Below, piece by piece: positions 27,931 to 36,279 of a stretch of DNA of 64,000 bases (the first letter of the stretch is position 1; each line of letters opens with the position of its first letter). Below the pieces are notes generated by a model, which was given only the letters and a program-made list of their open reading frames with translations, ran no database searches and had not been told where the DNA came from. A program made the position numbers and the translations under genes. The stretch is from Hoeflea_A sp039025395 (GTDB lineage: Bacteria > Pseudomonadota > Alphaproteobacteria > Rhizobiales > Rhizobiaceae). Location of the stretch: NCBI GenBank assembly GCA_039025395.1, contig JBCCOK010000015.1, forward strand, positions 1 through 64,000, written 5' to 3'.

Positions 27931-29127
27931 ATGGCACATTTCAAGACGCTCGATGATGTGACCGACCTCGCCAGCAAGCGCGTGCTTGTCCGGGTCGATC
28001 TGAACGTGCCTGTCCATGATGGCGTCGTCACCGACACAACGCGAATAGAGCGCGTTGCGCCAACAATCCGCGAGCTCTCCTCGAAAGGCGCGAAAACGAT
28101 CCTGCTTGCGCATTTCGGCCGTCCGAAGGGAAAGCGTGTGGAAACAATGTCGCTTGCGCCAATTTCGCACAAGATCGAAGAGGTGCTCGATCAGCGTGTT
28201 CTTTTTTCCTCGGATTGTATTGGCGAAACCGTAGTCGGTGCCGTCGCCAAAATGGACGATGGCGACATCGTGCTGCTGGAAAATGTTCGCTTTTATCCGG
28301 GCGAAGAAGCCAATGACGCAGATTTCGCCCGCCAGCTGTCCGAAAACGGCGACCTCTTTGTCAACGATGCCTTCTCCGCCGCGCATCGTGCACACGCTTC
28401 GACCGAAGGCTTGGCACATCTTCTTCCGTCTTTTGCGGGGCGGACCATGCAGGCTGAACTGGATGCGCTGGAAAAAGGCCTAGGAAATCCGCTGCGACCG
28501 GTCGTTGCGATCGTCGGCGGTGCCAAGGTTTCAACAAAACTGGATCTACTCATGCATCTGGTCGGCAAGGTGGATGCTCTCGTGATCGGTGGTGGCATGG
28601 CCAACACCTTCCTCGCCGCAAAAGGAACGAATGTCGGCAAGTCCCTGTGCGAACACGATCTTGCGCCGACCGCCAAACAGATCATGATCGAAGCCGCCGC
28701 CAAGAAGTGCGCCATCGTGCTACCGGTTGACGCCGTGGTTGCTGGCGGTCTTGAGGACGGCGCCAATGCGCAAACCGTCGACATCGCTTCAGTGCCGTCC
28801 GGCGCGATGATCCTCGATGTCGGTCCGAAATCGGTCTCGGCAATCAACACCTCGATCGAAAAGTCAAGAACGCTGGTCTGGAACGGGCCGCTCGGTGCTT
28901 TCGAAACCAAACCGTTTGGCGCTGCAACAGCCGCAGTGGCTCAATTTGCCGCCAAGCAGACGAGCGAAGGGCTGCTCGTTTCCATCGCCGGTGGCGGCGA
29001 TACCGTTGCAGCGTTGAACCAGGCGTCGTGCGCCGGTGCGTTCAGTTATGTTTCCACCGCCGGCGGTGCTTTTCTGGAATGGATGGAAGGGAAGCCGCTG
29101 CCGGGCGTTGAAGCGCTCGCCAGCTAG
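27931..29127 (+). CDS. pgk: Phosphoglycerate kinase
   Basis: 398 residues. The substrate-binding start is KRVLVRVDLNVPVHDG. Further motifs are LLAHFGRPKG, ENVRFYPGEEAND, the hinge VAIVGGAKVSTKLDLL and nucleotide-site WNGPLGAFE. The C-terminal glycine loop is SIAGGGDTVAALNQ. It transfers phosphate from 1,3-bisphosphoglycerate to ADP. No strong ribosome site is seen before the ATG; coupling to gap is possible. Confidence 0.97.
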   Translation: MAHFKTLDDVTDLASKRVLVRVDLNVPVHDGVVTDTTRIERVAPTIRELSSKGAKTILLAHFGRPKGKRVETMSLAPISHKIEEVLDQRVLFSSDCIGETVVGAVAKMDDGDIVLLENVRFYPGEEANDADFARQLSENGDLFVNDAFSAAHRAHASTEGLAHLLPSFAGRTMQAELDALEKGLGNPLRPVVAIVGGAKVSTKLDLLMHLVGKVDALVIGGGMANTFLAAKGTNVGKSLCEHDLAPTAKQIMIEAAAKKCAIVLPVDAVVAGGLEDGANAQTVDIASVPSGAMILDVGPKSVSAINTSIEKSRTLVWNGPLGAFETKPFGAATAAVAQFAAKQTSEGLLVSIAGGGDTVAALNQASCAGAFSYVSTAGGAFLEWMEGKPLPGVEALAS

Positions 29128-29362
29128 AAGCGCAATGCCGGGCGCAATGGACGATCGCTGTAGTGCTGCCATGGCTTTAAGGGGATTCAATCGTGTTCAA
29201 TTGGTTCAAATGCAAATGGCGGCATTTTCCAGCCGGTGAAGTTCTGTTATCGCCAACAGCACATTTGCGGCAGGACAGGGTTGGGTTGTGAAAGGCTTAT
29301 GCATGCAAGTCATACTGCCGCAATGTAGCCGGCGCGCCGCGCCTTCAAAGGGAGACTGACAC

Positions 29363-30388
29363 ATGAGCGAACGTCTGGAAGATATCGCCGCTGCAATGGT
29401 TTCGGCCGGAAAAGGGATTCTGGCCGCCGATGAATCAAGCGGCACGATCAAGAAACGGTTCGATTCCATCAACGCCGAATCGACGGAAGAAAACCGTCGC
29501 GACTATCGTGAAATGTTGTTTCGTTCGACTGAGGCCATGACCAACTGTATCTCCGGAGTCATTCTCTTCGACGAAACGCTCCGCCAGAAGGCAGCGGATG
29601 GAACACCGTTGGTGGATATCATCAAGGCATCGGGAGCAGTTCCCGGTATCAAGGTCGATGGTGGCGCAAAGCCGCTCGCAACGCGCGGAGGAGAAACCGT
29701 CACCGAAGGGCTGGACGGCCTGCGCGAACGGCTGAATGAATATTATGGCCTCGGGGCAAGATTTGCGAAGTGGCGCGGCGTGATCGCCATTTCGGACCAT
29801 CTTCCGAGCGGCACAGCCGTTCGTGCCAATGCCCATGCGCTTGCCCGCTATGCGGCACTCTGCCAGGAAGCAGGCATCGTTCCGATCGTCGAACCGGAGG
29901 TCCTTATGGACGGCACGCCCGGCGACCACAGCATAGACCGCTGCTATGAAGTCACGGAGCACGTGCTTCGAACCGTTTTTGCCGAACTTTACGATGCCGG
30001 CGTCAGTCTGGACGGCATGGTGTTGAAGCCGAACATGGTGATCGACGGGAAGAACGCCCGTAATGCATCAACGCAAGAGATTGCAGAAAAGACAGTCCTT
30101 TGCCTGCGGGCAAGCGTTCCCGCTGCTGTCCCGGGCATCGCATTTCTTTCAGGTGGCCAAAGCGACGAGGAAGCGACGGGTCATTTGTCAGCGATGAATG
30201 CCGGCTACGATACGCCCTGGCAATTGACATTCTCCTACGGCCGCGCTCTGCAGGCGGCTTGTCTCAAGGCATGGGGTGGCAAGCCGGAAAACATCGCCGC
30301 CGGCCAGCGTGCCTTTACCCACAGGGCGCGCATGAATGGGCTTGCTGCCACGGGCAATTGGAACGCTGACATGGAAAAGGCGGCCTAA
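29363..30388 (+). CDS. fba: Fructose-bisphosphate aldolase, class I
   Basis: 341 residues of the metal-independent, eukaryote-like class I family. Phosphate-binding ADESSGTIKKR is at 22-32. The Schiff-base lysine is K222 in GMVLKPNMV. The C-terminal region reads LTFSYGRALQAACLKAW. AAGGGAG stands 8 bases upstream of the ATG. It is separated from pgk by 235 bases and probably has its own promoter. Rhizobia often carry this class near pgk. Confidence 0.96.
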   Translation: MSERLEDIAAAMVSAGKGILAADESSGTIKKRFDSINAESTEENRRDYREMLFRSTEAMTNCISGVILFDETLRQKAADGTPLVDIIKASGAVPGIKVDGGAKPLATRGGETVTEGLDGLRERLNEYYGLGARFAKWRGVIAISDHLPSGTAVRANAHALARYAALCQEAGIVPIVEPEVLMDGTPGDHSIDRCYEVTEHVLRTVFAELYDAGVSLDGMVLKPNMVIDGKNARNASTQEIAEKTVLCLRASVPAAVPGIAFLSGGQSDEEATGHLSAMNAGYDTPWQLTFSYGRALQAACLKAWGGKPENIAAGQRAFTHRARMNGLAATGNWNADMEKAA

Positions 30389-30782
30389 GCGGGCCGCAAT
30401 TGCCGTTTCGAACCGCATTGCCGATTTGCGGCAAGCGCACACCGATCGGGAGCCGCGGTTCGTTTTCTGGGATCCGACAGGGGCTTGGCAATGCTGGTTG
30501 GCGAATACACATCGCTTGACGGAACGGCACTTGCGGCATTGATCGGCCATTTCGCAGACGAATGGACCATCCTTGCATTCGCTGCGCAACTTGAAGAAGC
30601 AAAGCCATGGCACGCACGGCGACCGGCAATTCATGCGTCGTCAGGCAAATCTGCAATAGTTGGACAAGACTGAACGCCGAACGGCATTTTCAATCGATCG
30701 GTTCAATACGCGGCGACTGGCCTGAGGCGCCTCATGCCGCTTGACACGGTCAGCCGGTCAGGGCGACAAAACACAGAATAAG
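30389..30782. other. Gap of 394 bases after fba
   Basis: No established gene. The stretch 30400-30670 has codon-like composition that seems to shift between two forward frames, and one 60-codon frame has a ribosome site (see the entry at 30491). No clear terminator for fba is visible. Confidence 0.4.
30491..30673 (+). CDS. Possible small hypothetical protein
   Basis: 60 residues from ATG 30491, with AGGGG 8 bases upstream. The sequence (MLVGEYTSLDGTALAAL then HFADEWTILAFAAQL) is acidic, looks helical and is not a family I recognise. Upstream DNA is open in another forward frame with plausible content (DREPRFVFWDPTGAWQ), so this may be the tail of a frameshifted relic. It could also be noncoding. 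Confidence 0.25.
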   Translation: MLVGEYTSLDGTALAALIGHFADEWTILAFAAQLEEAKPWHARRPAIHASSGKSAIVGQD

Positions 30783-31550
30783 ATGAAATATCTTCTGTTC
30801 GGTGTCGCAAGCTGGCTATTGGTTCCGGCCGCGCTTTTTCAGGGTGTGCGGCTGCGCGCGCGCACGCCCCGGCTTTTGCCCCCTGAAGGCCCCCAGTCAG
30901 GGCGCATCGGCAAACAGCCGGAACCCGCATTCCGTATCCTGGTCATCGGTGACTCGTCGGCGGCAGGGGTCGGCGCCCAACGGATCGAAGATACCATCGG
31001 ATGCCAGCTCGCGCATATGCTGCATGAACAAACCGGGGCTTCCGTCTGCTGGCGGACCGCCGGATCCAATTCCGCCATTAGCGAAGAATTGCGAGACCAT
31101 GTCGTGCCCAATCTGGCGCTCGTGGACTATACACATGTCATACTGACGGTCGGCACCAATGACATGAAGAACTTCCACACCGCGCGCCGCTTCAAACGCG
31201 GCTTCGGCGGACTCTTGTATGCGGTCAAGGCAAAATGGCCGGAGGCGACCATGATCTGGTCCCCGATGATCGACATGCGCACCGTTCCCGCGCTGCCGAA
31301 ACTGCTTGCCCACGTTCTTGAAATGCGCGGCCGGATCGTCAATCGCGTCGGCAGTCAGCTTTGCCGCGAGCGCTATGCGATCGCAGCGCCCCAGCTCGAC
31401 TCCACCAACAAAGCCGGCTTTTCGGTTGACGGCTTTCATGCCAGCGCCGCCGGGTACCACCACTGGGCAAAGTTGCTGGCACATACGATTCTGGATCTGG
31501 AAAACACCCGGCGCCAACAATCTGAGCCGACCGCCAAGGCTGCGGAGTAA
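30783..31550 (+). CDS. SGNH/GDSL-family hydrolase
   Basis: 255 residues from ATG 30783. A hydrophobic N-terminus (MKYLLFGVASWLLVPAALFQGV) is a signal anchor. Block I is ILVIGDSSAAGVGAQ with the serine nucleophile, block III is VGTNDMKNF, and the catalytic Asp-x-x-His lies in VDGFHASAAGYHHWA. All three are hallmarks of the SGNH esterase/lipase fold. The substrate is unknown; the anchor suggests action at or outside the inner membrane. The ribosome site is weak. Confidence 0.85.
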   Translation: MKYLLFGVASWLLVPAALFQGVRLRARTPRLLPPEGPQSGRIGKQPEPAFRILVIGDSSAAGVGAQRIEDTIGCQLAHMLHEQTGASVCWRTAGSNSAISEELRDHVVPNLALVDYTHVILTVGTNDMKNFHTARRFKRGFGGLLYAVKAKWPEATMIWSPMIDMRTVPALPKLLAHVLEMRGRIVNRVGSQLCRERYAIAAPQLDSTNKAGFSVDGFHASAAGYHHWAKLLAHTILDLENTRRQQSEPTAKAAE

Positions 31551-31581
31551 CGCCAACTGCGTCATCCACGGCGGATCCGGA

Positions 31582-31737
31582 CTACAATTGCAATGCGACC
31601 ACAAGTGCCATTGCGATAAAGGCGAAAACCGCAATCTTCCAGAAATCGGCGCGCGTCTTCAGGCCCGGCAAACCCAACGGCTTGATCAGGTGTGCAATCA
31701 TCGCAAGCAGCAAGACAAGGGCAATGGCTTTGGTCAT
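31582..31737 (-). CDS. Small hydrophobic membrane protein, 51 aa
   Basis: 51 residues. Two hydrophobic stretches (MTKAIALVLLLAMIAHLI and IAVFAFIAMALVVALQL) flank a short polar linker (KPLGLPGLKTRADFWK), predicting a hairpin inner-membrane protein. It starts 20 bases after the quinone oxidoreductase stop on the same strand, so it is likely cotranscribed. No function known. Its good amphipathic design and close spacing argue that it is real. Confidence 0.65.
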   Translation of the reverse strand: MTKAIALVLLLAMIAHLIKPLGLPGLKTRADFWKIAVFAFIAMALVVALQL

Positions 31738-31756
31738 CGCGGCGCCGCGTTATCCA

Positions 31757-32737
31757 TCAGGTCAAGTCGAGCACGATTTTGCCGATATGCTCACCCTCTT
31801 CCATCCGCGCGTGAGCCGATGCGGCCCTTTCGAGCGGGTAGATCGTATCCATCACCGGTGCGACGTCACGCTTGTTCAGCAGTGGCCAGACCTGCCGCTT
31901 CAGCTCATCCGCAATTCCCGCCTTGAAAGCAATCGAACGCGCCCGCAAGGTCGATCCGGTGTGCACGAGCCGCTTCATCATTAGTTTTGAAAAATCCGCC
32001 TCGGCGTTACGGCCTCGCAAAAAAGCGATTTGGACAATGCGGCCCTCCTCGGCTGCTGCCTCATAATTACGCGTGATATAATCTCCGCCTACCATGTCGA
32101 GGATTACATTGACGCCTTGCCCCTGAGTGGCCTCGGCGACCGCATCAACGAAATCCTCATTCCGGTAATTGACGGCGTGGTCGGCGCCAAGCCGTAGGCA
32201 GGCCTTACATTTTTCATCGGATCCCGCTGTCGTGATGACCTTGGCACCAAAGGATTTGGCCAGTTGGATGGCGGTCGTGCCGATACCCGACGATCCCCCG
32301 TGCACAAGCAGCGTTTCTCCCGCCTTCAGTCCGCCGCGTTGGAAGACGTTATGCCAAACGGTAAAGTAGGTCTCGGGTATCGCGGCCGCTTCACTGAAAC
32401 TGAAACCGACTGGCACCGGCAGCGCATTGGATTCATGGACCGTACATAGCTCGGCGTACCCGCCCCCCGGTACCAGTGCACAGACCTGATCGCCAATGGA
32501 AAATGAAGTCGCACCCTCGCCGAGGGCGGCCACTTCGCCGGCAATTTCGAGACCGGGTATGTCGGACGCCCCCTGCGGCGGCGGATAGGCACCCTGTCTT
32601 TGCAGGCAGTCGGGCCGGTTAACACCGGCCGCCCGCACGGCAATGAGCAACTCTCCCTCAGAAGGCTCCGGATCCGGCCGCTCCACCGGTTCCAGCACTT
32701 CCGGTCCGCCCGGGCGGCGAATTTCGATAGCCTTCAT
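31757..32737 (-). CDS. NAD(P)H quinone oxidoreductase, zinc-free MDR family
   Basis: 326 residues from ATG 32737, preceded by GAGGG; the longer frame is not needed. It is a medium-chain reductase of the QOR branch: a GroES-like N-terminal domain, then the Rossmann motif VHGGSSGIGTTAIQLAK near 145-160. Other motifs are VNRPDCLQRQGAYPPPQGAS and DMVGGDYI. Cysteine ligands for catalytic zinc are absent, as expected for quinone reductases (PIG3-like). It is cytosolic; the natural substrate is uncertain. The 51-residue membrane protein follows. Confidence 0.9.
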   Translation of the reverse strand: MKAIEIRRPGGPEVLEPVERPDPEPSEGELLIAVRAAGVNRPDCLQRQGAYPPPQGASDIPGLEIAGEVAALGEGATSFSIGDQVCALVPGGGYAELCTVHESNALPVPVGFSFSEAAAIPETYFTVWHNVFQRGGLKAGETLLVHGGSSGIGTTAIQLAKSFGAKVITTAGSDEKCKACLRLGADHAVNYRNEDFVDAVAEATQGQGVNVILDMVGGDYITRNYEAAAEEGRIVQIAFLRGRNAEADFSKLMMKRLVHTGSTLRARSIAFKAGIADELKRQVWPLLNKRDVAPVMDTIYPLERAASAHARMEEGEHIGKIVLDLT

Positions 32738-32830
32738 TGCTGGTCCCTCGTTGTATTCGAACAGCCAAACGTTGGAATTTGTGAGGATATTCCATATCAT
32801 TCAAAATCATGTATGCCCATGGAGGAACGC

Positions 32831-33019
32831 ATGTCTGTATTTGAAGACGAGCCGAAAAAGAAACCGGTTTCCCATGAAATCGGCTGCGACCTTTCGATGA
32901 TTTCGGTCGACGAGCTTGAAATCCGGATCGACCTGCTCAAAGTGGAGATTTCCCGACTTGAAGCAGAAAAATCGTCAAAGCAGCAGAGCATGAACGATGC
33001 CGAATCTCTGTTTCGCTGA
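32831..33019 (+). CDS. DUF1192 family protein
   Basis: 62 residues from ATG 32831, with GGAGG 5 bases upstream. The sequence shows the DUF1192 core (LSMISVDELEIRIDLLKVEI) followed by a short coiled coil (SRLEAEKSSKQQSMNDAE). The family is small, alphaproteobacterial and uncharacterised. It lies upstream of a candidate small RNA and of rcdA on the same strand. Confidence 0.85.
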   Translation: MSVFEDEPKKKPVSHEIGCDLSMISVDELEIRIDLLKVEISRLEAEKSSKQQSMNDAESLFR

Positions 33020-33079
33020 CACCCGTTTTGCTTCGATATGCGATTGAAGATTGCTGAAATTTTAAGAACAGCGGCGAGC

Positions 33080-33095
33080 GTTAACCTTATATTAA
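33080..33095. promoter_or_regulatory. CtrA box with nearby GANTC sites
   Basis: TTAA (33080-33083), seven bases, TTAA (33091-33094). On the reverse strand it reads TTAA-N7-TTAAC, the full consensus. GANTC methylation sites follow at 33102-33106 and 33136-33140. The combination resembles CcrM/CtrA-controlled cell-cycle promoters; binding is inferred. Confidence 0.45.
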
Positions 33096-33111
33096 GCTTT
33101 ACGAGTCATTA

Positions 33112-33218
33112 TCAAACGTAGATCCAGACATCCTGGATTCGGACCGAGTGACCGCGTGTCATTCTGTTTAATGCCTCCCTGTTATACTTCTGAGAGCCGC
33201 CATGCGGCTCTTTTTTTT
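33112..33218 (+). ncRNA. Candidate small RNA upstream of rcdA
   Basis: An orphan structure about 100 bases past DUF1192 and 200 before rcdA. It has a 6-bp hairpin (33122-33127 with 33133-33138) and a single-stranded stretch with CCTCCC (33174-33179) that could pair with Shine-Dalgarno sequences. It ends in a strong terminator, an 8-bp stem (33193-33200 with 33204-33211) followed by eight T residues. This is the layout of a trans-acting sRNA. The 5' end is estimated. It could instead be the 3' end of a long DUF1192 transcript. Confidence 0.5.
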
Positions 33219-33279
33219 ATCTTCCGATTTCCGCCGAAATTTGCCATGGAAAAGCCCTTTTTTTCATTGCCTTGACGCG

Positions 33280-33295
33280 TTAACCTTTCCTTAGG
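33280..33295. promoter_or_regulatory. CtrA-like box upstream of rcdA
   Basis: TTAA-N7-TTAG at 33280-33294, one base off consensus, sharing GCGTTAACCTT with the box 200 bases upstream. A CTTGAC hexamer at 33271-33276 abuts it and could be a -35 element. It lies about 130 bases before the rcdA start. Confidence 0.35.
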
Positions 33296-33420
33296 AAAAA
33301 CCTTGCCTTAGACGGGACAAGGGACCAATGTGCCTTCCGGTTGCGACGCGGATTTGGCAGGTTGGCGCCGTAATGGCCGTTCAGGCCGCAAGTATGTGTT
33401 TGAGTACGGGGCAACCGAGT

Positions 33421-33945
33421 ATGGCCGATACGAGTCAAAACACCATTCGTTTAGCCGAACGCGTGACTGCATCGACGTCATTCAGCGCACTCTATTCTGA
33501 AGGGATGGGGCTGGTTGAAGAGACGGCTGTTTATCTCGATGGCGCAGGACGGGCGTCGGCCAAATCGCTCCCGCGTATAGCCTCGGTTCTGTACTCCGCA
33601 GAATCCATGCGCCTGACAACGCGATTGATGCAAATGGCGTCATGGTTGCTCTTGCAGCGCGCCGTGAACAACGGCGAAATGACACGCGAACAGGTCCTTG
33701 CAGAAAAGGCCAAAGTTCGCCTTGACGGCTTTGCTTGCGACAGAAGCGCACCGGGATGGGATGAATTGCCTGAGCTGTTCCGGGATCTTGTTGAGCGCTC
33801 GCTGCGGCTCCAGTCTCGCGTAGCTTTGCTCGATAAGGAAATCTATCATCGAAACAAGACCCGCACATCTGCTGAAAAGTCAGACAGCGCAAATTCCGTG
33901 CGGGCACAGATTTCGCTGCTGGAAACGGCATTCGGCGAGCAATAA
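33421..33945 (+). CDS. rcdA: RcdA-family protein (DUF1465)
   Basis: 174 residues from ATG 33421, chosen because the DUF1465 homology begins there (IRLAERVTASTSFSALYSEGM); upstream codons look non-coding. It is mainly helical, with ESMRLTTRLMQMASWLLLQRAV in the centre and a disordered-looking tail near 145. Caulobacter RcdA, of this family, is an adaptor that helps deliver CtrA and other substrates to ClpXP. Here CtrA-like boxes lie upstream, suggesting feedback. The symbol is given by family membership. Confidence 0.75.
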   Translation: MADTSQNTIRLAERVTASTSFSALYSEGMGLVEETAVYLDGAGRASAKSLPRIASVLYSAESMRLTTRLMQMASWLLLQRAVNNGEMTREQVLAEKAKVRLDGFACDRSAPGWDELPELFRDLVERSLRLQSRVALLDKEIYHRNKTRTSAEKSDSANSVRAQISLLETAFGEQ

Positions 33946-33970
33946 TCCGTCGGACCTATCTGATGATACG

Positions 33971-33997
33971 GAAAACCCCGCCAAAAGCGGGGTTCTT
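33971..33997. terminator. Bidirectional terminator between rcdA and rpmE
   Basis: An 8-bp stem (33974-33981 with 33987-33994) closes a 5-base loop. On the minus strand it is followed by TTTTCC, which suits rpmE. On the plus strand the T-run is weaker. It sits between convergent rcdA and rpmE. Confidence 0.7.
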
Positions 33998-34033
33998 GAT
34001 ATCGGATCTACAATCCGTCAGGGACCTATGGTG

Positions 34034-34255
34034 TCAAAGCCCGAGGCCTTCAAACCGCTTCTTGAACTTCGACACACGCCCGCCGCGGTCGACCAGATGC
34101 TGTGCTCCGCCGGTCCACGCCGGATGCGCCTTGGGATCAATCTCGAGCGTCATTGTGTCGCCCTCCGCACCCCACGTCGAACGCGTCATGTACTCCGTAC
34201 CATCGGTCATGACGACTTTGATCATATGATAATCGGGATGAATATCGGCCTTCAT
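34034..34255 (-). CDS. rpmE: 50S ribosomal protein L31
   Basis: 73 residues from ATG 34255 (MKADIHPDYHMIKVVMTDG); the longer frame upstream is spurious. The body has RSTWGAEGDTMTLEIDPKAHPAWTGG and ends VSKFKKRFEGLGL. No CxxC zinc ribbon is present, so this is the zinc-independent form common in alphaproteobacteria. It is transcribed away from the ABC exporter gene, with a terminator after the stop. Confidence 0.95.
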   Translation of the reverse strand: MKADIHPDYHMIKVVMTDGTEYMTRSTWGAEGDTMTLEIDPKAHPAWTGGAQHLVDRGGRVSKFKKRFEGLGL

Positions 34256-34447
34256 TGCGCTGTCCTGTATTTTAGGAACTGGGCAACCCGTACCAACCGG
34301 TGCGGCAAACCAGCCCATATAACAAAGCAAGCCGCACACCGGACGGGTCGCGACTTCCAAATTCGACTGCGAGCATATACATGAAGGGTTGGAATGTGAC
34401 AAGTGGCACAGACCCTTTTTGCCGCATCAAAGCAGTGAGAATACCGA

Positions 34448-36250
34448 GTGGACGTTAGCAGACCCGACGAAACCAGCCGCAGGCGATCGTTGCGTCCACT
34501 GACGCGGCTTTTTCCCTATGTTTTGCGATACAGAAGCCTGGTCGCCGGCGCCGGGATCGCATTGCTGGTGGCAGCTGCAGCGACGCTGGCGCTTCCGCTC
34601 GCTGTTCGGCGGATGATCGACTACGGATTCTTTGAGGCCGACGCCGCCTTCATCAACAGCTACTTCATGATGCTCCTTGCCATAGCCGCGCTTTTGGCGC
34701 TGGCAAGTGCCACGCGGTACTACTTCGTCATCATAATAAGTGAGAGAGTGGTCGCCGATCTCAGGCGCGACGTCTTCAGCCACATTACCGCCCTCTCGCC
34801 TTCTTTTTTCGATGTTAATCAATCGGGAGAGATCGTATCGCGGCTGAGCGCCGATACGACGCAGATAAAATCAGCGGTGGGTGCATCCGCATCACTGGCG
34901 CTGCGGAACTCCATCCTGTGCCTGGGCGCCGTCGCAATGATGATCGTGACCAGTCCTGAACTGTCGGGGCTGGTGCTGCTCGCCATACCGCTCATTGTCT
35001 TTCCCCTGGTCGGTTTTGGCCGGTCCGTCCGCGACCGCTCGCGCGATGCTCAGGACACGCTGGCGGATGCCACCGCCTTTGCAAGCGAAGCCATAAGCGG
35101 CTCCCGCACCCTTCAGGCCTTCAATGGCGAACCGCTGGCCAACAGGCGCTATTCCGGAGCTGTCGAAACAGCGTTTGAAGCTGCACGGTCGGCCGTTCGC
35201 GCGCGTGCCTTTCTCACCGGTTTTGCAATCATGATGGTGTTTGGCAGCATCGTTGGCATCCTCTGGTTCGGTGCCCACAAGGTGCTGGTCGGCAGCATAT
35301 CGGCAGGCACACTCAGTCAGTTCCTGTTGTATTCGGTACTCGCTGCTTCAAGCCTCGGCACACTGTCCGAGATCTGGGGTGAGATATCGCAAGCCGCAGG
35401 TGCAGCCGAACGCCTCACGGAACTTGTCGATGAGATCCCGGCCATCGCAGCGCCTGCCAATCCTCAGCCATTGCCGCAGCCGGCAAACGGTTCGGTCTCT
35501 TTCACGGACGTTCGGTTTTCTTATCCAACGCGACCTGAGGAACCAATCCTGAAGGGCCTGTCCTTTTCGGTGAAACCCGGCGAAACCGTTGCGGTCGTCG
35601 GGCCGTCCGGTGCCGGCAAAAGCACGCTGTTTGCGCTGCTCGGCAGATTTTACGACCCGCAAAGCGGCGAGGTCAGCCTTGACGGCATCAATGTGCGCGA
35701 GGCTGACCCCGTTGAAGTTCGCGGCAGACTGGCCAGCGTGCCGCAAGATGTTGTGGTTTTCGCCAGCTCAATCCGGGACAACATTGCCTTTGGCCGACCG
35801 GACGCAACGGAGGATGAGATCGTTTCGGCCGCCAAGGCCGCACTTGCCGATCCTTTCATAAACCGTATGGAAAAAGGCTATGATACGCCGGTCGGCGAAC
35901 GAGGTATCACGCTTTCCGGTGGTCAGCGCCAGCGCATCGGCATCGCCCGGGCAGTGTTGAAGGATGCCCCCGTGCTGTTGCTCGACGAGGCGACCTCTGC
36001 CCTGGACGCGGAAAGTGAAACGATGATCCAGAAAGCCCTAACGTCCCTGATGAAGGGTCGCACGACACTGGTCATCGCCCATCGCCTCGCCACGATCAAG
36101 AAGGCTGATCGTATCCTGGTGATGGATGACGGGCGGATTGTCGAGGAAGGAACCCATGCCGACCTCGTGAAAGCAGGCGGCGTCTACAGCCGCCTCGCCC
36201 AACTCCAGTTCCAGTATGAAGATGCCGAGGACACGCAGGCTGCTCAATAG
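34448..36250 (+). CDS. ABC transporter, fused permease-ATPase (MsbA-like exporter)
   Basis: 600 residues from a GTG start at 34448. Residues 1-310 form six membrane helices with the type I exporter coupling segment SGEIVSRLSADTTQIKSAVG. The ATPase has Walker A GPSGAGKST (near 384), signature LSGGQRQR (near 490) and Walker B VLLLDEATSALD (near 508). It ends in the H-loop VIAHRLATI. As a half-transporter it should dimerise; the export substrate (lipid, drug or other) cannot be told. It is divergent from rpmE with 192 bases between. Confidence 0.93.
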   Translation: MDVSRPDETSRRRSLRPLTRLFPYVLRYRSLVAGAGIALLVAAAATLALPLAVRRMIDYGFFEADAAFINSYFMMLLAIAALLALASATRYYFVIIISERVVADLRRDVFSHITALSPSFFDVNQSGEIVSRLSADTTQIKSAVGASASLALRNSILCLGAVAMMIVTSPELSGLVLLAIPLIVFPLVGFGRSVRDRSRDAQDTLADATAFASEAISGSRTLQAFNGEPLANRRYSGAVETAFEAARSAVRARAFLTGFAIMMVFGSIVGILWFGAHKVLVGSISAGTLSQFLLYSVLAASSLGTLSEIWGEISQAAGAAERLTELVDEIPAIAAPANPQPLPQPANGSVSFTDVRFSYPTRPEEPILKGLSFSVKPGETVAVVGPSGAGKSTLFALLGRFYDPQSGEVSLDGINVREADPVEVRGRLASVPQDVVVFASSIRDNIAFGRPDATEDEIVSAAKAALADPFINRMEKGYDTPVGERGITLSGGQRQRIGIARAVLKDAPVLLLDEATSALDAESETMIQKALTSLMKGRTTLVIAHRLATIKKADRILVMDDGRIVEEGTHADLVKAGGVYSRLAQLQFQYEDAEDTQAAQ

Positions 36251-36279
36251 AGTGCTCGTCGCCTGAAAACGGTCGGTCT

